Below, piece by piece: positions 35,428 to 42,932 of a stretch of DNA of 64,000 nt (positions are counted from its first letter, which is position 1; each line of letters opens with the position of its first letter). Position numbers and translations under genes: made by a program. The stretch is from contig JADLEK010000006.1 in assembly GCA_020846135.1 (NCBI GenBank), positions 22,926-86,925 on the forward strand, given 5' to 3'. This DNA is from Gammaproteobacteria bacterium (lineage in GTDB: Bacteria; Pseudomonadota; Gammaproteobacteria; Competibacterales; Competibacteraceae). The notes below the pieces were generated by a model that did no database searches, was not told the DNA's origin, and was given only the letters and a program-made list of their open reading frames with translations.

Positions 35428-36216
35428 ATGAGCAAGATGCGATTAGTGATGACCAGTTTGGCGATAGCCGTGGCGGGATATGCGGCTGGCGCCAGCGCTG
35501 CCGACCCCTCGGCAGTGCTACAGCAATCCACGGGCCGGGTCTTCGTCGGGCAGACGGCGACAATGATCAAGGCGCAACCGGGTATGCCGCTGTATGCCGG
35601 CAACCGGGTGGTCGCCGCCGCTGGCGGCGGGGCCAAAGTGATTTATCCGGATGGTTGCGCCGTGTCACTGCCAGAAAACAGCGCGCTGGCGGTTGGCAAA
35701 CCGGATCAATGTAAAGCGGGTCAGGCCACGATTTACACGGTTGGCGGTTTCCAGAATGCGCGGATTGGTCAGGCCGGACCGGTGAATTCTGGGGAAGCCG
35801 TGGCGACTGTTGGCGAGATCAAGGGTAATGGGCTAGTCAATAAAACCGGGGCAACCCCGGGTATGAGCCTCTACAAGGGAAACCAGGTCACCGCTGGAGC
35901 GGACAGCCGGATTGTAGTGAGATACTTGAATGGCTGCGAAGTCGTCGTAGAGTCCGGTAAAAAAATGGTGGTTAATGAACAGCCGGTTTGCACTCCGGAC
36001 CTTATGGTTGGCGGCGGCGGGGTCGTGGTGGGTAGTACGGCTGCTGGCGGGACTGCAACCGGTGTTGGAGCCGGCGTCGCCGGAGCTACGATCGGGGGGA
36101 TCAGCACCGGCATGGTTGTTGGCGGACTTGCCCTCGCCAGCGCCGTAGCGTTAGGCGTGTCCAGCAGCAACGATAGCGATAATCCGCCTGCTTCGCCGCA
36201 AGCGCTGAGTAACTGA
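35428..36216 (+). CDS. Secreted protein with two FecR-like repeats and a hydrophobic C-terminus
   Basis: This 262-residue protein has a signal peptide ending GASAADP. Two related units follow (QPGMPLYAGNRVVAAAGGGA..YPDGCAV and TPGMSLYKGNQVTAGADSR..YLNGCEV), each ending in a Cys-containing QC/VC segment. They resemble FecR-type beta domains. The third quarter is very Gly/Val/Ala-rich, followed by a hydrophobic helix (STGMVVGGLALASAVALGV) and a short polar tail. That tail layout recalls membrane-retained sorting signals, but no known sorting motif is seen. The gene has its own promoter-like gap inside the EPS locus and may encode a structural or sensing component. Confidence 0.8.
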   Translation: MSKMRLVMTSLAIAVAGYAAGASAADPSAVLQQSTGRVFVGQTATMIKAQPGMPLYAGNRVVAAAGGGAKVIYPDGCAVSLPENSALAVGKPDQCKAGQATIYTVGGFQNARIGQAGPVNSGEAVATVGEIKGNGLVNKTGATPGMSLYKGNQVTAGADSRIVVRYLNGCEVVVESGKKMVVNEQPVCTPDLMVGGGGVVVGSTAAGGTATGVGAGVAGATIGGISTGMVVGGLALASAVALGVSSSNDSDNPPASPQALSN

Positions 36217-36257
36217 CCATCTGTTGTTGATAGTCTATTATTATTTAGTGGAATTCC

Positions 36258-37787
36258 GTGACTTATAAGGAACCGGACCGCGTTGGCAATCCCGACGCGG
36301 TCCTTTTTTATGGTCTGGCCACGTTACTGATCTTTGCGCCGCTCTTTTGGGCAGGCTATCCGCCGTTGCCGCTGCTTGGATTGGAACTGCTGGCGCTGGC
36401 GTTGCTGGCCTGGCGGTTCTGGTCGCCGCCGACCGCAGGTTTGCCGCTCTCCCGCATGGCGTGGGGTTTTCTGGCTCTGCTGTTTTTGTTGCCGCTGACC
36501 CAATTGTTGCCCATCCCGATGACATTCTGGGCCAGTCTGCCTGGGCGGGCGTTCTACGCCGAAGCCTTGCACCAGGCCAGTGTGGTCGGTTTCGGCTTCG
36601 AGTGGCGCGCCATTTCGCTGATTCCTGCCGCTACTGAAACAGCCTGGCTGGCGCTGTTGCCGCCGCTGGCGGTCTTTCTGGCCGCAGTCAATCTCGATAG
36701 CCAACGCCTGTTCAAGCTGACGCTGGTGTTTTTGGGGATCGCGGTCGTTGAGGCATTGCTCGGACTGATCCAGTACGGCGATGGTCCAAACAGCCTGTTC
36801 CGACTGGGCAATACGCTGATGGGCGAGAGCGCCTCCGGCACCTACATCAACCGTAATCACCTGGCGGGTCTGCTGGAAATGGCGCTGCCCGTGAGTCTGG
36901 CGCTGCTGGCGGTGACGGTTGGTCAAGGCCGGCCCCAGCACTCCAGCAGCAGTCGCCGCCGCCGCACCTTCCGGCAATGGCTGGTCCGGTTCAGCGCCGC
37001 TCGCCTCAATCAGGCGGCGCTGTATGGCGCAGTGGCGCTGGCGATTCTGCTGGGGTTGATCTTCACCCGGTCCCGCACCGGAGTCGGCCTGGCGATGCTG
37101 GGCATCCTGCTAGCGACGCTGACGTTCTCGACCCGGCTGGGTGGACGCAATGTTTACGGGCTGATTGGCACTTTCACCGCGATTGGGATCAGCCTGGCCA
37201 GTCTGATCGGGTTGGCCCCGCTCTGGAGTCGGTTCACCCTGCAAGACCCGATGGAGGATGGACGCTGGCTGATTTTTGATGCCACCGTGCAGGCCGTCGG
37301 TAATTTTTTTCCGCTCGGCAGCGGCGCCGGGACCTTCGAGGATGTGCTGCAGCGCTTCCATCCGGCGGATTTTCCTGGGGTCACCATCAACCGCGCCCAC
37401 AATGATTATCTGGAATGGCTGTTGGAATTCGGGCTGATCGCAGCGCTGTTGATCGCGCTCTGGCTGGCGTTCTATGTGCGCCAGTGGGCGCGAGTGTGGA
37501 AACGCGGGGAATGGTCGTCATTTCGATTCGCGCAGGCTGGAGCGGGGATTGCGCTGTTGTTGATGATGCTGCACTCGCTGGTCGACTTTAATCTGCGGAC
37601 TCCGGCCAATGCCGTTTTCACCGCATTTTTAGCGGCGCTGTTTTTCCACCGCTCGCCTGAGGAAGAACGGCAGTCTTCGCGCCACCAGCGGAAAGCGGCC
37701 TCCGGGGATGGCGGTAGCGACAACCGCTCGAGTTCACCGCCGGTTTACACGATTCCCCCGGAAAACCAAGCTAATCCTTTTGCTTGA
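36258..37787 (+). CDS. O-antigen polymerase/ligase-like membrane protein (Wzy/WaaL family)
   Basis: This 509-residue polytopic membrane protein belongs to the O-antigen ligase/polymerase family. About 11-12 hydrophobic helices surround a periplasmic loop with YINRNHLAGLLEMALP, and the family signature INRAHNDYLEWLLEFGL is in the second half. It is the likely polymerase of the EPS locus. The start is a GTG at 36258 with a weak ribosome binding site. Codons 6-17 coincide with a strong terminator hairpin, so the start region is unusual. The 3' end overlaps the convergent lipoprotein gene by 17 bases. The C-terminal 40 residues are polar. Confidence 0.88.
   Translation: MTYKEPDRVGNPDAVLFYGLATLLIFAPLFWAGYPPLPLLGLELLALALLAWRFWSPPTAGLPLSRMAWGFLALLFLLPLTQLLPIPMTFWASLPGRAFYAEALHQASVVGFGFEWRAISLIPAATETAWLALLPPLAVFLAAVNLDSQRLFKLTLVFLGIAVVEALLGLIQYGDGPNSLFRLGNTLMGESASGTYINRNHLAGLLEMALPVSLALLAVTVGQGRPQHSSSSRRRRTFRQWLVRFSAARLNQAALYGAVALAILLGLIFTRSRTGVGLAMLGILLATLTFSTRLGGRNVYGLIGTFTAIGISLASLIGLAPLWSRFTLQDPMEDGRWLIFDATVQAVGNFFPLGSGAGTFEDVLQRFHPADFPGVTINRAHNDYLEWLLEFGLIAALLIALWLAFYVRQWARVWKRGEWSSFRFAQAGAGIALLLMMLHSLVDFNLRTPANAVFTAFLAALFFHRSPEEERQSSRHQRKAASGDGGSDNRSSSPPVYTIPPENQANPFA
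36275..36309 (+). terminator. Strong rho-independent terminator inside the 5' end of the wzy-like gene
   Basis: A perfect 9-base stem GGACCGCGT/ACGCGGTCC with an 11-base loop is followed at once by six T (36304-36309). It lies 58 bases after the FecR-like stop and 17 bases after the GTG start of the wzy-like gene. It can serve as terminator of the FecR-like gene or as an attenuator of the polymerase. Confidence 0.85.
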
Positions 37788-38298
37788 TAGGGTGATGCAA
37801 GGAGCCAGGCATTAGCGCCCGCAGCGCCTGACGCACATAGGGCAAGTCGGCGATCGGTAACCGTCCGCTGATGCGCAACCCGGCGGCAAAACGATCCAGT
37901 TCGCACACCTGACAGCGCAACCCCATATCCAGCACCCAACGATCATCCACCAGCAACGCCGCGTGGGTGACCCGTAATGGCGGGCCTTCCACCAGCACAT
38001 ACTCCAGCCGTTCCGGAGCGTAGCCATGCTGGTGAGTGAGCCGATCCGCCTTGGCGACCGCGTAGGCTTTGCAATCCCAGTATTCCAGCCGGTCAAGATC
38101 ATTCGGCGCTGGCCAGTCGTCCAAACAATAATCGTGCGGACAAACCGGACCTTGGCGGTTAACGGCGGCGTTGACCTGCGCCAGTTCCAGCGGTGGTGAA
38201 GGAACATCAAGGACTGGCGTCCGGCAACCGGTTACAGCAAGCATTAGCGCACCAAGGGCGGCGGCTTGTTGATGCCGCCGGGCGCTATTCAGATCCAT
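37771..38298 (-). CDS. Lipoprotein with transglutaminase-like cysteine peptidase (BTLCP-like) fold
   Basis: This 175-residue protein has a lipoprotein signal (LGALMLAVTGC). The core has the order Cys (EYWDCKAYAVAKADRL), His (THAALLVDDRW) and Asp (VLDMGLRC), as in bacterial transglutaminase-like cysteine peptidases such as the LapG group. LapG proteins cleave surface adhesins in the periplasm under c-di-GMP control. No LapD partner is nearby. It is convergent with the polymerase gene and overlaps its end. Its ATG overlaps the 3' end of the PIN toxin gene by 10 bases. The assignment is from motif order and spacing only. Confidence 0.65.
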   Translation of the reverse strand: MDLNSARRHQQAAALGALMLAVTGCRTPVLDVPSPPLELAQVNAAVNRQGPVCPHDYCLDDWPAPNDLDRLEYWDCKAYAVAKADRLTHQHGYAPERLEYVLVEGPPLRVTHAALLVDDRWVLDMGLRCQVCELDRFAAGLRISGRLPIADLPYVRQALRALMPGSLHHPIKQKD

Positions 38299-38648
38299 CT
38301 GGATGCGCGTCGCGCCTGCGCGATGCCCGCAATTAGGGTATCCCGAATGTCCACCGTTCGCCCGGTCCGTTGCCGTTCCGCCGCCACCAGGGCGGCGTGG
38401 GCAGCAGCGGCGCTGTCGAGAGGTAGCACCCGGCTGTTGAGTTCTACTTCCAGTAGACGGGCAAAGGCGGTTTCCGGGGCGTGTCGGCGGCGTCCATCGG
38501 GTAGCAAAGATAGACCCAGGCGGGTTTCAAACAGCGTGATGGTGATCCAGATGGCATCCGCCGATTGTCGGTCGAGCCAGGCAACGATCACGGCTTCCGG
38601 CGGGTTACGTATCAACGCGAAAAGGACGTTGGTGTCGAGAACCATCAC
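38289..38648 (-). CDS. PIN-domain toxin (VapC/FitB type), C-terminus shortened
   Basis: This 119-residue PIN ribonuclease toxin has the first acidic residue in MVLDTNVLFAL, the second in TLFETRLGLSLLP and the third in DIRDTLIAGIA. FitB-like proteins normally continue about 20 residues with an ATRN..HF segment carrying the last acidic residue. Here the ORF stops soon after the third motif (QARRASRWI), exactly where the lipoprotein gene begins. It may be inactive or altered. The start (GTG 38648 or ATG 38645) overlaps the antitoxin stop. Confidence 0.85.
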   Translation of the reverse strand: MMVLDTNVLFALIRNPPEAVIVAWLDRQSADAIWITITLFETRLGLSLLPDGRRRHAPETAFARLLEVELNSRVLPLDSAAAAHAALVAAERQRTGRTVDIRDTLIAGIAQARRASRWI

Positions 38649-38890
38649 GGTTGAAAATCCGCCGGATGTGCGAGTTGGCCGTGTAGTTCAGGCAAATCTT
38701 CCGTTAAGCCCTCTGGGGCGAAGTAGGCGGCAATACGGGAACCCAGGCCTGGTCGGGATAAAATCTCATCGCGGATGGCCGTGCGGAGAATGCGCCGAAT
38801 TTCTTCCAGGCTGCATCCGTGCCGGGCGGCGCGTTGCTTGAGACTGACTTTGACGTCTTCTTCAATATTGCGGACCGTGAATTGAGCCAT
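38645..38890 (-). CDS. FitA/VapB-type ribbon-helix-helix antitoxin
   Basis: This 81-residue antitoxin starts MAQFTVRNIEEDVKVSLKQR and continues ARHGCSLEEIRRILRTAI, a FitA-like ribbon-helix-helix that binds operator DNA and neutralises the PIN toxin. The C-terminal part (EGLTEDLPELHGQ) would wrap around the toxin. The ATG at 38890 is chosen from family alignment; no clear ribosome binding site helps, and starts up to 38914 are possible. Its stop overlaps the toxin start, as usual for these pairs. Confidence 0.88.
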   Translation of the reverse strand: MAQFTVRNIEEDVKVSLKQRAARHGCSLEEIRRILRTAIRDEILSRPGLGSRIAAYFAPEGLTEDLPELHGQLAHPADFQP

Positions 38891-38991
38891 GCAGAAGGCG
38901 CTCATGAAAACCAAGGTGATATCATGATAGCAAAACGGTTTAGCCGTTTCGGTCAGTCTATCCCGATCTCGTCCCCATGTCCGACAGACTC

Positions 38992-39669
38992 CTAGGATCG
39001 GAACAGCCGCGAATACTGGGTCTCGTGCAGCGCGCCGGCCAGCGCCAGACCGGGAGCGGATGCGCCGATGTCCTCATCAGTGATTGCCAACGCTTCGGCA
39101 ACCGTGACCGTAATGACCGGGCCAGCCGCACTCAACAATCGTTGTGCTGCGGTCTGGCCGAGCGGAATCAGCCGGGCGGCGGCGATGATCTGGTTTTCCG
39201 CCCAAGTCCAAACATAGCCGGTTGCGGCTTCCGGCAGCGGAATCGCCCATTGCGCCGCCGCCAGACTGAATGATGTAGCGAAGCATCCTCGTGGTTCGGT
39301 GCGCCACGGCTCGGCTTCCACAATCCCCAAATCGGTCAATAACCGGGCCAGCGCCGCGCCCATCTGCTGATCTTCCCGTTGCAATTCCGCAGCCTCACGG
39401 GAAGCGTAAAGCCGGGCGTTCCATTGCCGGATCGTTGCCGCATCATCGTTAAGCCAAGCCGCATACAGCCGGGCGAACACCGGCAAATCCAGCCGGCGCT
39501 GGGTATGGCCGAGCAGGCCGAGAATCCACTGACCGGCGCTGGCCTCGTCCCGCACCCAGCCGCGATCGACTGCGCACTCCAGCCCTTGCGACCAGGCAAA
39601 AGCGCCGACCGGCAGGGTTGGACTGCATAATTGTAGCAACCGGGGCAGGCTGGACAGGCTAATGCTCAT
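38992..39669 (-). CDS. ureF: Urease accessory protein UreF
   Basis: UreF acts with UreD and UreG in nickel insertion into urease. The 225-residue protein has family segments LLQLCSPTLPVGAFAWSQGLE, GYVWTWAENQIIAAARLIPLGQT and the C-terminal HETQYSRLFRS. The ATG at 39669 overlaps the end of ureE by 11 bases. The next gene downstream should be ureG but is instead the FitA-like antitoxin, so ureEF stands alone here. Confidence 0.93.
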   Translation of the reverse strand: MSISLSSLPRLLQLCSPTLPVGAFAWSQGLECAVDRGWVRDEASAGQWILGLLGHTQRRLDLPVFARLYAAWLNDDAATIRQWNARLYASREAAELQREDQQMGAALARLLTDLGIVEAEPWRTEPRGCFATSFSLAAAQWAIPLPEAATGYVWTWAENQIIAAARLIPLGQTAAQRLLSAAGPVITVTVAEALAITDEDIGASAPGLALAGALHETQYSRLFRS

Positions 39670-40132
39670 GATCAAACGAGCGATGGCCGCCGCCGTAAGC
39701 GCCGGCTTCCGGTTCAAACGGGGCCTGTTCGCTGACCACGCTTAACCCCAGGGCCTGCGCCAGCCCATCCAGCACATGATCATGGAGATAGCGCAACCAG
39801 CCAGGACCCAGTTGCAGGGCGACATGGCGATTGCCAAGGTGGTAGGCGGCCCGCGCCAGGCGCAGCGGATCATCGGTTCGGGCGGTAGAAACCGTTTCCG
39901 GCGCCGCCCGCACTTCAATGATCAGGCCGTTGACCGTGCGCAGCCGGTCGCCATCGCGCAGCACTGTCCCCCGCGCCAGGAACACTCCCACATCCTCCCC
40001 GCTATCCAGCCGGGTTCGCAGCCGACTTTTCTGGCGTAGTTCAAACGGCAGGGTCAGCGTCGCCTGGGCCGGCAAGGGTTCGGCCAACCGCTCAACGATT
40101 TGCAATTCCACAGGTTCAGCTTCGGAATCCAT
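39659..40132 (-). CDS. ureE: Urease accessory protein UreE, nickel chaperone
   Basis: UreE delivers nickel to urease. The 157-residue protein begins ELQIVERL and has LPFELRQKSRLRTRLDSGEDVG and AYHLGNRHVALQLG. A short His-containing tail (YGGGHRSFDHEH) acts as a modest nickel-binding site. The ATG at 40132 is chosen because GAGG lies 7 bases upstream; the longer frame to 40273 has no family similarity. It is translationally coupled to ureF. No urease structural genes are in this window. Confidence 0.93.
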   Translation of the reverse strand: MDSEAEPVELQIVERLAEPLPAQATLTLPFELRQKSRLRTRLDSGEDVGVFLARGTVLRDGDRLRTVNGLIIEVRAAPETVSTARTDDPLRLARAAYHLGNRHVALQLGPGWLRYLHDHVLDGLAQALGLSVVSEQAPFEPEAGAYGGGHRSFDHEH

Positions 40133-40316
40133 AGCAAGCCTCGGTATCGGGAGTTGAGCGCGATCGTCGGGATCATGGCAAAAACGCTCACGATTCAGCA
40201 TAATCGCGCGGCTTTTCAGGCGAGTTAAGCACAAACTCATGGTTTCGGAAGCGTGGATCGCGGCAGGTCGCATCCCCTTCCAATCCTCTTCTGGATTCTA
40301 GCCTACTGGATTCAAC

Positions 40317-40853
40317 ATGACCGCAACTCCCCTGTTTCCGATACGCCGGCATCGTTACGGTCAGTTTCGTGTGCTGCTGTGGATAGCCCTGCTGGCGATC
40401 AACCCGGTCTGGGCCGGCGTATTCGAAGAGGGCGATACGCTGATGCTGCAAGCGGCGCCGGGCGTGATTCATTTCAATCCTTCCGACGAACACACCGACT
40501 ATTCGTGGCTGGTTGGCCTGGAGTGGCAGTCCTCCTCGCGCTGGGTGGTCGGCGGCTCCTATTTGAATAACAGTTTCAACCAGAAATGCGAGTATCTCTA
40601 CTTTGGCAAGTCCTGGCCGCTGGATTTCGTCAGCGACAGTACCCTGTTCCAGAACATGTACTTCAAACTGACCGGCGGTCTGCTGCTGGGCTATAAAGAG
40701 CCTTACGAAGACAAAATCCCGTTTAACCACGATGGGGTAGCGCCGGGCCTGGTGCCATCGCTGGGCTATCAGTACGGTGATTTCAATGTCCAGCTTAACC
40801 TGCTCGGCGGCGCCGGCATCATGTTCACTTTCGGCTACAATATCCTCAAGTAG
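40317..40853 (+). CDS. Predicted small outer-membrane beta-barrel protein at the head of the arn operon
   Basis: This 178-residue protein has a signal peptide (FRVLLWIALLAINPVWAG). Alternating amphipathic, aromatic-rich strands follow (YSWLVGLEWQSSSRWVVGGSYL, FKLTGGLLLGYKEPYEDKIP, GLVPSLGYQYGDFNVQLNLLGG). The size and strand pattern suggest an eight-stranded barrel of the PagP size class. Relatives are often labelled sn-glycerol-3-phosphate transporter without evidence. It is 9 bases before arnT and in the same orientation, so it may act on or near lipid A. That role is inference. Confidence 0.7.
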   Translation: MTATPLFPIRRHRYGQFRVLLWIALLAINPVWAGVFEEGDTLMLQAAPGVIHFNPSDEHTDYSWLVGLEWQSSSRWVVGGSYLNNSFNQKCEYLYFGKSWPLDFVSDSTLFQNMYFKLTGGLLLGYKEPYEDKIPFNHDGVAPGLVPSLGYQYGDFNVQLNLLGGAGIMFTFGYNILK

Positions 40854-40862
40854 CCGCTGAAC

Positions 40863-42563
40863 ATGAACCCGATAGAATCGCCATCAGCATCGCCCTCGCG
40901 CCGCCTTTCCCGCTTCTACCTGGTGGGTCTGCTGATCATTTTCAGCGCGGTCTGGTTCAGCAATCTGGAATACCGCAAGCTGGTCCGGCCCGACGAAGGG
41001 CGCTACGCTGAGATCGGGCGGGAAATGGCCCTGTCCGGCGACTGGCTCACCCCCCGGCTGAATGGCCTCAAGTATTTTGAAAAGCCGCCCTTGCAATACT
41101 GGGCAACGGCGGCGGCGTTCCGGCTGTTCGGCGATAGCCACTGGGGAGCGCGCTGGTGGCCAGCGACGACCACTTTCGCCTGTGTGCTGCTGATGTTCTG
41201 GACCGGCCGCCGGCTGTATGGCGAGGAGGTGGGTCTGTCGGCGGCGGCGGCGCTGGTCGGTTGCACCGGCTTTATCATTAATTCCCATATCAATACCCTT
41301 GATGGCGGGCTGGCGGCGTTTATGACCCTTGGGCTGCTGGGTTTCCTGCTAGCCCAGCATTCCGGCGCGACGCCGAAAGAAAATCGTAACTGGATGCTGG
41401 TGGTCTGGGCGGCGCTGGCGCTGGCGGTTCTGAGCAAGGGCCTGATCGGCGTGGTGCTGCCCGGTGCGGTGCTGACTCTTTATCTATTGATCCAGCGCGA
41501 CTGGCCGATGCTGACCCGGCTGCATCTCGGCAAGGGACTGGCGCTGTTCCTGCTGATCGCCGCACCGTGGTTTATCGCCGTCTCACTGGTCAATGATGAA
41601 TTCGCCCGGTTTTTCTTCATCCACGAACATTTTGATCGCTTTCTGACCAAGGGGCACAGCCGCGAAGGTCCCTGGCATTACTTCATTCCCATCCTGCTGT
41701 TTGGAATCATGCCGTGGCTGCCGTTTATCGCCGTCCGGTTGCGGGATGGCTGGCGACAAAATGGTGATCTGGGAACATTGCAACCCCTGCGCTTATTGCT
41801 GATTTGGGCGGTGTTTATTTTCCTGTTTTTCAGCGTGTCCAGTTCCAAACTGCCGTCCTACATTCTGCCGGTATTCCCGGCCTTGGCGCTGTTCGCCGCC
41901 ATTGAAATGCAGCGGATGACCCCGGAACTGCTCAGCCGCCTGGCCTGGGGACTGGCGGCTATCGGCAGCGGCTTGTTGCTAGTGTTGCTGCTGGGCAGCG
42001 AACGCATCGCGCCATTGTTCGCGAAAGACACCTCGCCATTTGAGATCGTGCGTGATTACATCCCCTGGCTCCTGGCCTCGGTCGCGGCTTTCACCGCCGG
42101 GGCGGGAGCGGCGGCTGGTTTGTTCCGCACCTGTGCCTGTTCCACCGGGATGGCCGCGCTGGCGCTGGGCAGCCTGACCGCCGGAATTCTGGCGATGGAC
42201 GGTCACGACACCCAGTCCCGGTTATCCTCGACCTATCATATTGTCCGTGAGATCGAGTCCGCGCAGGGACCGCTGGATCGGAGCCTGCCGTTTTACAGCG
42301 TCCGAATGCATGATCAAACTCTGCCGTTTTATCTCAAACGCCCAGTGACGCTGGTGCAATATATTGATGAATTTGCCTTGGGCCTGAATGTGGAACCGGA
42401 GAAAGGCATTGCCCAAGTTGAGGACTGGAAACCGCTCTGGATCGCTCTGGATCGGGGTTATGCGATCATGAATCCGGCCAATTACGAACGGTTCACCACC
42501 GAAGGTTTGCCGATGCGCGTTCTGGCCCGCGACCCGCGCCGGGTCATCGTGAGCCGGCAATGA
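40863..42563 (+). CDS. arnT: Undecaprenyl phosphate-Ara4N:lipid A transferase (ArnT-like, GT83)
   Basis: ArnT moves 4-amino-4-deoxy-L-arabinose from undecaprenyl phosphate to lipid A phosphates in the periplasm and so lowers binding of cationic peptides. The 566-residue protein has the family signature RPDEGRYAEIGREMALSG and GLKYFEKPPLQYWATAA. About 12 membrane helices follow, with a soluble C-terminal periplasmic domain (DRSLPFYSVRMHDQTLPFY). It starts the core arn operon and overlaps the flippase gene by 4 bases. Confidence 0.92.
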   Translation: MNPIESPSASPSRRLSRFYLVGLLIIFSAVWFSNLEYRKLVRPDEGRYAEIGREMALSGDWLTPRLNGLKYFEKPPLQYWATAAAFRLFGDSHWGARWWPATTTFACVLLMFWTGRRLYGEEVGLSAAAALVGCTGFIINSHINTLDGGLAAFMTLGLLGFLLAQHSGATPKENRNWMLVVWAALALAVLSKGLIGVVLPGAVLTLYLLIQRDWPMLTRLHLGKGLALFLLIAAPWFIAVSLVNDEFARFFFIHEHFDRFLTKGHSREGPWHYFIPILLFGIMPWLPFIAVRLRDGWRQNGDLGTLQPLRLLLIWAVFIFLFFSVSSSKLPSYILPVFPALALFAAIEMQRMTPELLSRLAWGLAAIGSGLLLVLLLGSERIAPLFAKDTSPFEIVRDYIPWLLASVAAFTAGAGAAAGLFRTCACSTGMAALALGSLTAGILAMDGHDTQSRLSSTYHIVREIESAQGPLDRSLPFYSVRMHDQTLPFYLKRPVTLVQYIDEFALGLNVEPEKGIAQVEDWKPLWIALDRGYAIMNPANYERFTTEGLPMRVLARDPRRVIVSRQ

Positions 42564-42931
42564 CGGCTTCCAGTTTTGCGCTGATTCTGACCGGGGTATT
42601 GCTGAATGCCGTCGCGCAATTATTACTGAAAGCAGGAACTAATGCGCTTGGGGTGATTACGCCTACCCTCGCTAACGCACTGCCACTGACGGGCGCAATT
42701 GCCACCAATCCGTATTTTCTGGGGGGCTTTGCTTGCTACGGTATCAGCGTTTTGGTCTGGATTCTGGCGCTGTCGCGGGTTCCCGTCAGCATTGCTTATC
42801 CCATGCTGTCCATTGGCTATGTCATCAATGCTTTCGCCGCTTGGCATTTATTCGGTGAAACCCTGAGCAGCGGGCGCTGGCTCGGTATTGGTTTTATCAT
42901 TGTCGGCGTTTATCTGCTTGCGAGATCGTAA
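42560..42931 (+). CDS. Small EamA/EmrE-type subunit, ArnE/ArnF-like flippase
   Basis: This 123-residue protein has four membrane helices of the small multidrug resistance/EamA fold (NAVAQLLLKAGTNALG, PVSIAYPMLSIGYVINAFAAW). In E. coli ArnE and ArnF together flip undecaprenyl phosphate-Ara4N. Only one such gene is present here, so it probably works as a homodimer or with a partner elsewhere. It overlaps the arnT stop (ATGA) and ends one base before the arnB start. Confidence 0.88.
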   Translation: MTASSFALILTGVLLNAVAQLLLKAGTNALGVITPTLANALPLTGAIATNPYFLGGFACYGISVLVWILALSRVPVSIAYPMLSIGYVINAFAAWHLFGETLSSGRWLGIGFIIVGVYLLARS

Positions 42932-42932
42932 T

